A DNA stretch of 64,000 nucleotides from an uncultured Bacteroides sp. Its GTDB lineage: Bacteria; Bacteroidota; Bacteroidia; Bacteroidales; Bacteroidaceae. The notes beneath the pieces are model-generated. The model had not been told where the DNA came from. It saw only the letters and a list, made by a program, of their open reading frames with translations, and made no database searches. A program made the translations under genes and the position numbers. The stretch lies in contig URYL01000001.1 in the NCBI GenBank assembly GCA_900552075.1, forward strand, positions 1 through 64,000, given 5' to 3'. This document shows, one piece after another, positions 49,444-58,173 of this stretch. How positions within the stretch are numbered: position 1 is the first letter of the stretch; every line of letters begins with the position of its first letter.

Positions 49444-50733
49444 TTATTCCGGCATTTCGCCCACAATCTTACACAAACCGCTCGTCAGCTTGGTCAGCTG
49501 TTCCGGACGGATGATGAAAGGCGGCATGATGTAGGCCAGCCGTCCGAACGGACGTACCCAGATACCTTCTTCCACAAACCGCCGCTGCATCCAGCCCATG
49601 TCGACCGGCTTCTTGGTCTCAATCACCCCGATGGCCCCCAGTACCCGGACATCGGCCACCTGCGGCAATGCAGCCGCCGGTGCCAGTTCCTCTTTCAACT
49701 GTGCCTCGATGCGATGTACCTTCTCCTGCCAGCCCGACGACAACAACAAGCGCACGGAAGCCAGTGCCACAGCACACGCCAGCGGATTGCCCATGAACGT
49801 AGGTCCGTGCATGAAGGCACGCGGTTCCTTGGAAGAAATGCAGTCGGCCACCTTCGCCGAAGCCAGCACCGCTGAGAAGGTCATGTACCCTCCGGTCAGT
49901 GCCTTACCGATACACATGATGTCCGGTTCCACCTGCGCATGTTCCCACGCAAACAATTTTCCCGTACGCCCGAAGCCCGTGGCAATCTCGTCAAAAATCA
50001 GGAGCATTCCGTGTTCCCGGCAGAGGCCTGCCGCCTCCCGTAAATACTGCGGATGATAGAAACGCATTCCGCCGGCCCCCTGCACGATCGGCTCTAAAAT
50101 CAAAGCCGCCAGCTCGCCGTGATGCTGCGTGATGACTTCCCGCAACGGCTCGATGTCTTTTTCGTCCCATTCCGCACTGAAACGGCACTGCGGAGCAGGT
50201 ACGAAATAGCGTATCGGAAGGGCCGAGCCGAACAGGCTGTGCATGCCTGTCACCGGGTCGCATACCGACATGGCGTTCCACGTATCGCCGTGGTACCCCG
50301 AACGGATGGTCACGAAATTGTTCTTCTCCGGATGGCCGGCTGCAAACTGATACTGTACCGCCATCTTCAAGGCCACTTCCACGGCTACCGACCCACTGTC
50401 GGCATAAAAAATATACTCCATGTTAGGAGGTACGATTTTCAGCAGTTCCTTACCCAATTCGATGGCCGGTTCGTGAGTCAGTCCCCCGAACATCACGTGC
50501 GACATCCGGTGGAGTTGTTCCTCCACCGCCCGATTCAATACCGGATGATTGTATCCATGTACGGCACACCACCACGACGACATGCCGTCAATCAGTTCCG
50601 TGCCATCGGCCAAGATCAGCGTACAGCCCTGTGCCCGTTCCACCTTGTAAGTAGGCAACGGATTTGAGGTCGAAGTGTACGGGTGCCACAGGTGGTCCCG
50701 GTCAAATTCGTCAAACAGTTTCTCACAATTCAT
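49444..50733 (-). CDS. bioA: Adenosylmethionine-8-amino-7-oxononanoate aminotransferase
   Basis: A 429-residue class III PLP aminotransferase that uses SAM as amino donor to make diaminopelargonic acid. PLP Lys277 lies in CIGKALTGGY; the entry HLWHPYTS (14-21) and DGMSSWWCAVHGYNHP are diagnostic of BioA. Its start overlaps the bioB end by 11 bp, so the two are translationally coupled. Confidence 0.95.
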   Translation of the reverse strand: MNCEKLFDEFDRDHLWHPYTSTSNPLPTYKVERAQGCTLILADGTELIDGMSSWWCAVHGYNHPVLNRAVEEQLHRMSHVMFGGLTHEPAIELGKELLKIVPPNMEYIFYADSGSVAVEVALKMAVQYQFAAGHPEKNNFVTIRSGYHGDTWNAMSVCDPVTGMHSLFGSALPIRYFVPAPQCRFSAEWDEKDIEPLREVITQHHGELAALILEPIVQGAGGMRFYHPQYLREAAGLCREHGMLLIFDEIATGFGRTGKLFAWEHAQVEPDIMCIGKALTGGYMTFSAVLASAKVADCISSKEPRAFMHGPTFMGNPLACAVALASVRLLLSSGWQEKVHRIEAQLKEELAPAAALPQVADVRVLGAIGVIETKKPVDMGWMQRRFVEEGIWVRPFGRLAYIMPPFIIRPEQLTKLTSGLCKIVGEMPE

Positions 50734-51685
50734 ATCCTGCTCCTTTTATACGTTCTTTGTCTTTTGATACTTTGGAACCGAGGGTAGTCAGCAAATCGCC
50801 CACAATGGCCGAATTGATACCCACATACAGGGCACGGTCCACCGTCTCCTCACTCAGCTGCGAACGTCCTCCGGCAAAACGGAGGAAAGCCGTCGGATTC
50901 ACCATGCGGAACATGGCCACCGTGCGCAACACCTCTTCCGCCGTCAGCGGTTTCGCGTGTTCCAGCGGCGTTCCCTTGATGGGCTGCAACAGGTTCAACG
51001 GAATGGACTGCACCTCCAGTTCCCGCAAGGTCAGCGCCAGTTCCACCCGCTGGGCAGGTGTTTCTCCCATGCCGATGATGCCCCCGCTGCACACGTCCAT
51101 GCCCGCCCGGCGAGCTGCCTGCAACGTGTCTATCTTCTGGGATTGGGTATGCGTAGAACACAGGTTCGGGAAAAACGACGGCGCCGTTTCCAGGTTGCAA
51201 TGATAACGGCTCACCCCCGCACGGTACAAGGCCACGAGCTGTTCCTCCGTGGCCAGCCCCAAGGACGCACACAACTTGATACCACTGTGTGCCCGCAGAT
51301 ATTCAAAGTGCTGGCACAACTTCTCCACTTCTCCTGCCGAAGGCCGACGTCCGCTGGTCACCAGCGAGAAGCGCGATACTCCTTGGCTTTCGTTCATCTG
51401 TGCCTGACGCAAACATTCTTCTTCATTCACCAGCCCGTATTCCTCCACGCCCGTGTGATGATGTACAGACTGGGCGCACCATTTGCAGTTTTCCGGGCAA
51501 CGTCCCGACTTGGCATTGATGATGGAGCACATGTCAAACTTCCGCGAAGCGTATGCCTCCGTGATGCGATGGGCCGTTTCACACAATGCGTCAAAAGGTG
51601 CTTCCTCCAACAGCCACAAGGCCTCTTCGGCAGTCAGCACCTGTCCTTCTTTTATTTTCTCTTCTAATTTCTGTAATCTTTCCAT
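50723..51685 (-). CDS. bioB: Biotin synthase
   Basis: A 320-residue radical SAM enzyme that inserts sulfur into dethiobiotin. The SAM cluster is Cys63, Cys67 and Cys70 in GRCPENCKWCAQS. Later cysteines and the arginine in FLRFAGGRSQLS belong to the auxiliary [2Fe-2S] site. It is the first bio gene, and its ATG lies 12 bases after the T tract of a long hairpin (51698-51761). I find no TAnnTTTG promoter between that hairpin and the start. Confidence 0.95.
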   Translation of the reverse strand: MERLQKLEEKIKEGQVLTAEEALWLLEEAPFDALCETAHRITEAYASRKFDMCSIINAKSGRCPENCKWCAQSVHHHTGVEEYGLVNEEECLRQAQMNESQGVSRFSLVTSGRRPSAGEVEKLCQHFEYLRAHSGIKLCASLGLATEEQLVALYRAGVSRYHCNLETAPSFFPNLCSTHTQSQKIDTLQAARRAGMDVCSGGIIGMGETPAQRVELALTLRELEVQSIPLNLLQPIKGTPLEHAKPLTAEEVLRTVAMFRMVNPTAFLRFAGGRSQLSEETVDRALYVGINSAIVGDLLTTLGSKVSKDKERIKGAGYEL

Positions 51686-51697
51686 ACGTATTGTATT

Positions 51698-51761
51698 AAA
51701 AAAGAAAGGGTGTATCCACTTCGGTTAAGTCTGTCAGACTTTACCTGAAACGGGTACACCC
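51698..51761 (-). terminator. Long hairpin and T tract just before bioB (terminator or attenuator)
   Basis: On the minus strand an inner near-palindrome (51723-51733 with 51735-51745, 10 of 11 pairs) is capped by an outer stem GGGTGTA/TACACCC (51708-51714 with 51755-51761), then TTTCTTTTTT (complement of 51698-51707). The 5' arm covers the last codons and TAA (51741-51743) of the upstream gene, so a translating ribosome would disturb it. Confidence 0.75.
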
Positions 51762-52124
51762 CTTCCGGTTATTTATTATCTTATTTATTTCATCTAAAAG
51801 CAGCGCAGGCACTTCTTCCTTTTGCGGCACCACCAGACACCACAATCCTTTCCGGTCTATCTCGAATAGATTTCCTCCAAGTCCCGGTCCCCCGCTTCCA
51901 AAGAGTACATCCTCCTCCGAGAGGATATTCCATGATGCAACCTCAGTCTTCTTCCCTTTGAACACCGCTGTCTTCTGCTTGCCCAATGAAGCATCTGCAA
52001 TTCCCCGCCCCACCTGTCCGATGGTGACATGGCGATGCAGGCTCACGAACGCAGCATATTCCTTCCGGCTCCAGCGACGGAACCGAAGCATGACTTTGCG
52101 CGAATAGGAAGCGATACGATGCAT
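51741..52124 (-). CDS. Unknown 127-residue protein at the head of the biotin operon
   Basis: I do not recognise the family. The product starts MHRIASYSRKVMLRFRRWSRKEYAAF, is basic at the N-terminus, then has HVTIGQVGRGIADASLGK and a glycine-rich stretch LFGSGGPGLGGNLF. It has no signal peptide or membrane segment. An internal ATG after 11 codons (MLRFRRW) could also serve. It is transcribed toward bioB from a clear promoter (52152-52159), and its 3' end forms part of the pre-bioB hairpin. A role in biotin control is possible but only positional. Confidence 0.7.
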   Translation of the reverse strand: MHRIASYSRKVMLRFRRWSRKEYAAFVSLHRHVTIGQVGRGIADASLGKQKTAVFKGKKTEVASWNILSEEDVLFGSGGPGLGGNLFEIDRKGLWCLVVPQKEEVPALLLDEINKIINNRKGCTRFR

Positions 52125-52135
52125 CTGTTTTCTTG

Positions 52136-52178
52136 TTTAAATGTACGGCTGCAAATGTATAGAAAAATCTACAGAAAA
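52136..52178 (-). repeat. 43-bp direct repeat, copy 1 (promoter of the bio-leader gene)
   Basis: Identical over 43 bp to 54238-54280; one mismatch later the six bases GCAAGG are also shared. On the minus strand it holds TACATTTG (52152-52159) and, 21 bp upstream, CTTG (52181-52184) as a near -33 box. It lies 12 bases before the start at 52124. Confidence 0.9.
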
Positions 52179-52329
52179 TGCAAGGATTTTTCCTTTCTTG
52201 CGCAATATTCCACTATGTCTTCCGGTTGGCTTGGATTTCCTGTATATGGTTCCAAGTTTCAAAAAACGGGAAAATCGGCATGGCATCCGGATGGCTATAA
52301 TCGGCTGGTTGTCTGTAAGTCTGAAGTGT

Positions 52330-54222
52330 TTATTTCAGATGCTTGTCAAGGAATTTCTCCATGGCACGGTAGAAGTCGAACTTGTTCTCTTCATTATAGA
52401 ATCCGTGTCCTTCATTTTCTTTTACCATGTATTCCACTTCCACCCCTCGTTTCTTCAAGGCTTCTACCATCTGGTCCGATTCAGCTTTGTTGACGCGCGG
52501 GTCGTTTGCACCCTGGGCGATGAACAGCGGAGCCTTGATCTGGTCTACATGGAATACAGGCGAATATTTTTCCATCATTTCTTTGTCGGTTGCGGGGTCA
52601 CCCACCATTTCGTGCATCATGTCGAGCAACGGTTTCCAGTAGGGAGGAATCGTATTCATGAACGAAAGCAGGTTGGACACTCCTACGTAATCGACGGCGC
52701 AGGCATACAGGTCGGGAGTAAAGGTCACTCCTGCCAGGGTAGCGTAACCTCCATAGCTTGCTCCATAGATGGCCACCCGCTTCGGGTCGGCTATACCTTT
52801 CTTGATCAGCCATTCTACTCCGTCGGTAATGTCATTCTGCATGGTCTGTCCCCATTGTTTGTAGCCCAGTTCGGTAAACTTGCGTCCGTATCCGGTTGAG
52901 GCGCGGAAATTCATCTGCAGTACGGCATAGCCACGGCTGGCAAGGAACTGTACTTCCGGATTGTATCCCCAGGAATCGCGTGCCCACGGTCCTCCATGCG
53001 GATTAACCACAACCGGCAGGTTCTTTGCATTTTCCATGGTATAACCTTTCGGCAGAGTCAGGTAACCTTCTATGGTCAGTCCGTCACGGCTGGTATAGGT
53101 AATCGGGTTCATAGCGCACATTTCCTCTTCTTTGATCCAAGGCGCTATGTCGGCCACCTTGGTGAGCTTGTTTTCCTTTACATTATAGAGGTAGTAGGAT
53201 CCGTATGTGCGGTCATTTCCGGCATGGATCAGGCGGATATTCTCGTCTCTGCTCTGGCTGGTGATACTGACGTTATAGCCCGGAAGCTGGGCTTCCAGTT
53301 TATGACGTATCCCTTCTTCTTCTTTGTCGAAATAGTGGCGGATCATGTCCTTGTGCCCTTCACAGCCTACGACTATCAGCCGGTTCTTCTTTTCGGAGTA
53401 GCTGAGGTCCGAGATGTCGTACTTGTCATTCATGTACAGGACCTCCTTCTCTTCGCAGGTTTTCGGGTCCATCAAAACCAGTGCGGTCTTGTCGCGTCCG
53501 ATGTTGGTCAGTGCGTAGACCATCTTGTTGTCGGGCGTAAAGACAGCAAAACCGACGGTTTCCTTGAAGTTGGTGGTCAATACCGGTTGGAACGGCTGGT
53601 CTTCCGTTTCACGGTATAGTATCTGCTTATTGACGCCGTCTACTATGGCGCTGGCTACACGCAGCTTGCCGTCGTGATCGGTCATCCATCCCTGTATATT
53701 GCCCGGGTTCTCGGCCAGCAGGGTCAGTTCTCCTGTATTCAGGTTCAGGCGATACGGGTCGAATACCTGAGGGTTACGCTTGTTCATGCCGATGATAACC
53801 AGTGAATCGATTTTTTCCAGCGGATCGATAATATTGGTTCTGACTTTCGGAAAATTGGTGTACGATTTCAGGTCAGAACCGTCGATGTCCACGCCATAGA
53901 GCTGGTAATTCTCGTCGCCTCCCGTATCCTTGACGAAAAGGATGCGGTTATTGCCAGCCCACATGCTTGCGGCGATGTCACGTTCCGTTTCAGAGGTGAT
54001 GCGGATGGTCGTATCCGATCCGATTTTCTGTACAAAAAGGTTCATGCGGTTCTCGTAGGGAGCCATGAATGAGAAGTAGGTCCCGTCGGGCGATACCTGA
54101 TAGTTGATCTTTTCCGGGTTCTTGAAAAAGTTTTCCAGCGGAATCTGTGTCTGTGCGCCGGCGGTAAAACAAACTCCGGCCATGAACAGACCGGCTGCCA
54201 GCATGTTTCTTAAATTTTTCAT
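52330..54222 (-). CDS. S9 family prolyl oligopeptidase-like peptidase, exported
   Basis: A 630-residue protein with a signal peptide (MKNLRNMLAAGLFMAGVCFTAGA). Residues about 30-360 form a beta-propeller-like region; the C-terminal alpha/beta hydrolase has Ser in YGASYGGYA (about 490), Asp in AQGANDPRVN (about 577) and His in ENEGHGFYN (about 609). It cleaves short peptides, often after proline or acylated residues. It is flanked by perfect direct repeats at 52136 and 54238, the second supplying its promoter. Confidence 0.93.
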   Translation of the reverse strand: MKNLRNMLAAGLFMAGVCFTAGAQTQIPLENFFKNPEKINYQVSPDGTYFSFMAPYENRMNLFVQKIGSDTTIRITSETERDIAASMWAGNNRILFVKDTGGDENYQLYGVDIDGSDLKSYTNFPKVRTNIIDPLEKIDSLVIIGMNKRNPQVFDPYRLNLNTGELTLLAENPGNIQGWMTDHDGKLRVASAIVDGVNKQILYRETEDQPFQPVLTTNFKETVGFAVFTPDNKMVYALTNIGRDKTALVLMDPKTCEEKEVLYMNDKYDISDLSYSEKKNRLIVVGCEGHKDMIRHYFDKEEEGIRHKLEAQLPGYNVSITSQSRDENIRLIHAGNDRTYGSYYLYNVKENKLTKVADIAPWIKEEEMCAMNPITYTSRDGLTIEGYLTLPKGYTMENAKNLPVVVNPHGGPWARDSWGYNPEVQFLASRGYAVLQMNFRASTGYGRKFTELGYKQWGQTMQNDITDGVEWLIKKGIADPKRVAIYGASYGGYATLAGVTFTPDLYACAVDYVGVSNLLSFMNTIPPYWKPLLDMMHEMVGDPATDKEMMEKYSPVFHVDQIKAPLFIAQGANDPRVNKAESDQMVEALKKRGVEVEYMVKENEGHGFYNEENKFDFYRAMEKFLDKHLK

Positions 54223-54237
54223 TGTGTCTTATTTTTA

Positions 54238-54280
54238 TTTAAATGTACGGCTGCAAATGTATAGAAAAATCTACAGAAAA
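54238..54280 (-). repeat. 43-bp direct repeat, copy 2 (promoter of the S9 peptidase)
   Basis: Same 43 bp as 52136-52178 in the same orientation. The -7 TACATTTG is at 54254-54261 and CTTG at 54283-54286. The S9 start is 16 bases downstream of the repeat edge. Recombination between copies would delete 2102 bp, including the peptidase gene. Confidence 0.9.
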
Positions 54281-54312
54281 AGCAAGGTATTGGAAGAATA
54301 CGTTTTTTCGGT

Positions 54313-55527
54313 CTACAGATTCGCTTTTATCTTCTTTTCTATCTCCGTGTCCGTTGTCTTCTCTGCATAGCCTTGAAACTTTGCAATTATCGTGCGGTCT
54401 TTACCTATCAAATAAAACTGCGGAACTCCACTACCAGCCTGATAATCATTTATAAGTTTAGCAATTGTATCTTTATCGGCAGTCAGAAAACCGTATTCTA
54501 TTCCCTGGCTTTTTACATACGCTTCACAAGATGATTTCGACCGTCCCCACGTTTCTACAGCCAGCACTTCAAGTTCGTTCACCGCATATTCTTTTCTCAA
54601 CCTGTTCAAGAAAGGAATCGAAATCTTGCATGGTCCACAGCCTATCCCCGTGAACTGCAACAAGATGACCTTCGACTTTATACCGCTTAAAGAAACCTTC
54701 TGACCCTTCATATCAGTAAGCGTCCAGTCTGGAGCTTTTTTACCCGTCATATCCACAGTCGCCTTCTGAGACTTCTCTCCTTTTATACGCCGCACATAGT
54801 CTGCCGGATAATAATCTTCCGCTACAATTTTTCCCTTTCCTGCAGGATTATACACAAAATCGGAACAAATATTCTCACTGATGCTATGCTGCATCTCCCT
54901 GCGATAACGATAAGGCATGTCATTTTCTTTTGAAATCCAGATTTTGTAAATAGATGTCGGATCATATATATACGGATTCTGCGGCATGTAACAAGCCTTA
55001 CCAAAGAACTCCACCTGATACGGTGTATGGATACTTAATTCCATCAGATAATCTTTCCCCTCATCCTTCAAGCTAAGGACTATGCTATCCTGAGTACTCA
55101 ATGCATACTCAAGAATGGATTTCATGCAACCAAAAGCTTGCGGCATAATAACTCTGAACGGAAGGGGACTTTTCTGAGTGAAATCATCTATCCGTACTTC
55201 TTTTTCCTCTTTCTCTATGTAAGCAAACACAGTTCCGTCATATACCCAAAGCGGTTGCCTGAATTCCTTATCCGAGGCACACAAGAAAGAATAACCCACA
55301 GCCGTATCCTGCGGATTCACATGCTCATAAATTTCTATTGGCACATTGTACATCGGCTCTTTGTCTCCAGGTTCCCATGACTTTATCACACAATGATAGG
55401 TCACCGATTCCACGGCATTCATTTTCTCCAGTACATGCGACAGATAGTCTGTCTCTCTATTTTGCCCGTAACCCGGCAGGGCCAATATGCATAAGACAGC
55501 CCCCAAAAGTTTAAAGCTCTTCTTCAT
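54313..55527 (-). CDS. TlpA-like thioredoxin-fold protein, exported (first of two)
   Basis: A 404-residue protein with signal peptide MKKSFKLLGAVLCILALPGYG. The first 240 residues are an unassigned beta-rich domain resembling outer membrane lipoprotein-sorting folds. The C-terminal 140 residues are TlpA/AhpC-type, with GKKAPDWTLTDMKGQ and the redox pair in GIGCGPCKIS near 294-297. It probably acts as a periplasmic thiol-disulfide protein. It lies 17 bases after the second TlpA gene on the same transcript. Confidence 0.85.
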   Translation of the reverse strand: MKKSFKLLGAVLCILALPGYGQNRETDYLSHVLEKMNAVESVTYHCVIKSWEPGDKEPMYNVPIEIYEHVNPQDTAVGYSFLCASDKEFRQPLWVYDGTVFAYIEKEEKEVRIDDFTQKSPLPFRVIMPQAFGCMKSILEYALSTQDSIVLSLKDEGKDYLMELSIHTPYQVEFFGKACYMPQNPYIYDPTSIYKIWISKENDMPYRYRREMQHSISENICSDFVYNPAGKGKIVAEDYYPADYVRRIKGEKSQKATVDMTGKKAPDWTLTDMKGQKVSLSGIKSKVILLQFTGIGCGPCKISIPFLNRLRKEYAVNELEVLAVETWGRSKSSCEAYVKSQGIEYGFLTADKDTIAKLINDYQAGSGVPQFYLIGKDRTIIAKFQGYAEKTTDTEIEKKIKANL

Positions 55528-55544
55528 AGTATTTACTTAAATGA

Positions 55545-56735
55545 TTATTTTACAAACTCTTTCATTTTCTCTTTCAGGATATGCTTACGATACCCCATCC
55601 AGCTATGTATCACCTTGCGTTCCGGTGAAATCAGCACATAATGAGGCACTCCCTTTACACCATAAACCGCTGCAAGTCCGTCATTCACCTCACGAAGTTC
55701 ATTCCATTGATGGCCGGTCAGTTTCTTTTCTGCCACAAACTTCTTCCATCTGTTCTTCGCAGCCCCACAAATGCTAACCAGTTCCAGTTTGCCTTTATAC
55801 ATACGACTCACTTCTTCCATTTCCGGCAGTGCCTCCATGCAAGGCTGGCAACCGATGTTCCAAAAATCAAGCAGAATGTATTTACCCTCAAATTCAGAGA
55901 GATGATGTGTATTTCCCTCCGTATCATACAGCGTACCGTCTACCATGTGGTCGCCTACTTTTACTGGCTTCACCCTCTTGATATAAGTTGTTATTTCACG
56001 TCCTACCGTTGACTTGCGGTCAGCCTCAGACAAACGTGCATACAGCGGATAAACCAATTCTTTATGGGAATATTGAGAATCGGTGTTCCAATTGAGGAAA
56101 GATAACTGATCACAATACTTTTCCAGCCAGACTTTTGTGACCGGAGCCGTTTTCATGTATTCCAATTCCCGTAACCGAACTTTGTCTTGCAGAGGATATA
56201 TATGATTCCGACGGATAGAATCAATCTTGTTTCGGATGGAAATATCATTTATGCTCTTGTCAAACATTTCATAGACTATCATCTCTTGCTTAAAGGCTTC
56301 CACCATTTCCGGCATTCCCAACTTGGTAAACTCAGCCTCCGCCTGCTGCTCCGGTACCTCACTTTCTACCGTCCAGAACGGACAGAGCATGCCTTCACCC
56401 TGAATCCGGATTTTTGCCCCGGAAACTACCCATAGAGAAAGCGGCCACACTGAAAATGTCTTCTTATAGATTACTAATAGCAACAGCTGCCGAGATTCCT
56501 TTGAAGTAATGGTATCCCTTAACACAAACCTGCCATCTGTAACCGTATCAGATAGCATAACGGCCGCATACTTTCTGTTTTCAAACTGAAAGAGGGAAAC
56601 AATTGAACTGTCGGGCAGGTTCTTCACAAATCCTTCTATCAAGAATTCACCTTCCGGAACCTTCTGCCCAGAATGGCAACTCCCCATCACCATCCCCAAT
56701 AACATGGAAAAGAATAATATTGCAGTGATTTTCAT
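55545..56735 (-). CDS. TlpA-like lipoprotein with DUF4369-type N-terminus (second of two)
   Basis: A 396-residue predicted lipoprotein: MKITAILFFSMLLGMVMGSC with a lipobox cysteine at 20 (start 56735; the frame opens at 56846). A DUF4369-like domain (GEFLIEGFVKNLPDSSIVSLF) is followed by a helical linker and a C-terminal TlpA domain with the pair in IGCQPCMEAL near 294-297. This architecture is frequent in Bacteroidetes. It is separated from the M56 gene by an imperfect hairpin. Confidence 0.85.
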   Translation of the reverse strand: MKITAILFFSMLLGMVMGSCHSGQKVPEGEFLIEGFVKNLPDSSIVSLFQFENRKYAAVMLSDTVTDGRFVLRDTITSKESRQLLLLVIYKKTFSVWPLSLWVVSGAKIRIQGEGMLCPFWTVESEVPEQQAEAEFTKLGMPEMVEAFKQEMIVYEMFDKSINDISIRNKIDSIRRNHIYPLQDKVRLRELEYMKTAPVTKVWLEKYCDQLSFLNWNTDSQYSHKELVYPLYARLSEADRKSTVGREITTYIKRVKPVKVGDHMVDGTLYDTEGNTHHLSEFEGKYILLDFWNIGCQPCMEALPEMEEVSRMYKGKLELVSICGAAKNRWKKFVAEKKLTGHQWNELREVNDGLAAVYGVKGVPHYVLISPERKVIHSWMGYRKHILKEKMKEFVK

Positions 56736-56761
56736 GGTATTATAGTTATATAAAAATAAGC

Positions 56762-56840
56762 CCGCTTTCAAATGCGGTTTCTTCCTTTCAACTTCTCTCA
56801 GAAGCATATAAAACATGCGTAGAAACCGATTTGAAAGCGG
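56762..56840 (-). terminator. Long inverted repeat between the M56 gene and the TlpA genes
   Basis: CCGCTTTCAAAT-(G)-CGGTTTC (56762-56781) pairs with 56822-56840, 19 bp with one bulged base and a 40-base loop. On the minus strand it is followed by GGGCTTATTTTTATA. It would end or reduce transcription from blaI-M56 into the TlpA genes. Confidence 0.6.
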
Positions 56841-56855
56841 ACTCAAAAAAGCTGA

Positions 56856-58127
56856 TTACTGAAGTCTGAACGTAACAGGCACGGTGTATTTCACTCTCAC
56901 GACCTCTCCCTTCTGCATGCCCGGTTTCCACTTAGGCATGGTCTTCAGCACGCGCAAAGCCTCTGCATCCAAATCCGGATTCACCGCACGAACCACATTG
57001 AACTCGGTAGGAGTTCCATCTTTTTCCACTACAAACTGCACGATTACCCGTCCCTGCACATTGTTCTTCATGGCACTTTCCGGATATTTCAGGTTGTCTT
57101 GAAGGAATTTCAACAATTCCTTCATTCCTCCCGGAAATTCAGGCATCTGTTCCGCTACTATAAACACTTCGTCCTTTGCCACGCTGTCAGTAGGAACTGC
57201 TACCACGGAATCCGGTGCGACGGTTTCTTCTTTGGCATCCTGTTTTTCGGATGCTCCCTGCGAGCAGGAGATGTTTCCGGCAACGAGTAGAGCAAAGGCC
57301 GGAACCATGAACAGTGCATATTTGATACGCCCTGTTCCGTTTGATTTTTTCTTGTTCATCATAATGATACGTTTTTTAAGATGAGAGAAATTGAAATTAT
57401 TGGATAATCCATACTTGTGGCCATAAGCCAACCCAAGCAGGTGATATTGATAACTCTTGGTGGCGAATCCCGCTTCCACGACTCTCTTATCGGCCAGAAA
57501 CTCTAAGTTGAGCCGGACTTCCCGTTTCAGCAGCCAGGCAAAAGGGTTCATCCAGCAGCAGATGCTGACCATTTCGGCAAGAAGCACATCGACGGAATGT
57601 CGCTGCTTTACGTGCGCCATCTCGTGCGTCAGGATTTCGTCCAGCTCGTCTTCCTTCACCGTCGCCGGATTCAGGAAAATCCACCCGAAGAAAGAGAAGG
57701 GTCCGGACGAGCCATTCAGGCATTTCACACGGATGCCGTTTATCGTCTTCTCCGGCGTACGCAAGATCAGGTGCCACAAACTGCACGCTTGCACGAGGAA
57801 CCGGACGGACAGCACCAGCATACCAGCAAGATACAGGTATTCCATCCAATCGGACAACACCCACACGCCGTTTCCCGCTTCCGCCGCTTCACTTCCCACC
57901 ACAATTTCCGGCAACACCACCGAATAGTCAAAATGCGTCAGCATAATCAGGCTGTCACGACTTTCCAGCCATTCCCGCACGTCGACCAGCGGCAACACGA
58001 AAGGCAGTACCAATGCCAGCAGCAGAATGAATCTTCTGGAACGGAAAAATGTGTCCCGCGTACATACCAGCTTGTACAAGGCGTAAAACAGGACCAGTCC
58101 GAGATTGACTTGAAGAAGATATAGCAT
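56856..58127 (-). CDS. M56 (BlaR1-type) membrane metallopeptidase with C-terminal TonB domain
   Basis: A 423-residue protein from ATG 58127. N-terminal membrane helices (about 2-20, 33-50, 98-118) surround the zinc site HEMAH at 168-172. A later helix (YALFMVPAFALLVAG) leads to a periplasmic TonB-like domain (about 325-423) with FPGGMKELLKFLQDNLKYP and VQGRVIVQFVVEKDG. In BlaR1 such proteins sense a signal and cause BlaI cleavage. It follows the BlaI-type gene by 46 bases. The TonB tail instead of a penicillin-binding sensor suggests a different signal. Confidence 0.9.
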   Translation of the reverse strand: MLYLLQVNLGLVLFYALYKLVCTRDTFFRSRRFILLLALVLPFVLPLVDVREWLESRDSLIMLTHFDYSVVLPEIVVGSEAAEAGNGVWVLSDWMEYLYLAGMLVLSVRFLVQACSLWHLILRTPEKTINGIRVKCLNGSSGPFSFFGWIFLNPATVKEDELDEILTHEMAHVKQRHSVDVLLAEMVSICCWMNPFAWLLKREVRLNLEFLADKRVVEAGFATKSYQYHLLGLAYGHKYGLSNNFNFSHLKKRIIMMNKKKSNGTGRIKYALFMVPAFALLVAGNISCSQGASEKQDAKEETVAPDSVVAVPTDSVAKDEVFIVAEQMPEFPGGMKELLKFLQDNLKYPESAMKNNVQGRVIVQFVVEKDGTPTEFNVVRAVNPDLDAEALRVLKTMPKWKPGMQKGEVVRVKYTVPVTFRLQ

Positions 58128-58173
58128 AATAAAAAGAATTTTAAAAGGTGAGTAAATACAATTCTGAAATGCC

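Noticed and set aside
51686..51740. BirA operator upstream of bioB
   Set aside because: The palindrome there has GGTT...AACC-type ends in the opposite orientation from the known TTGTAAACC-N-GGTTTACAA operator and sits in a terminator-like hairpin.
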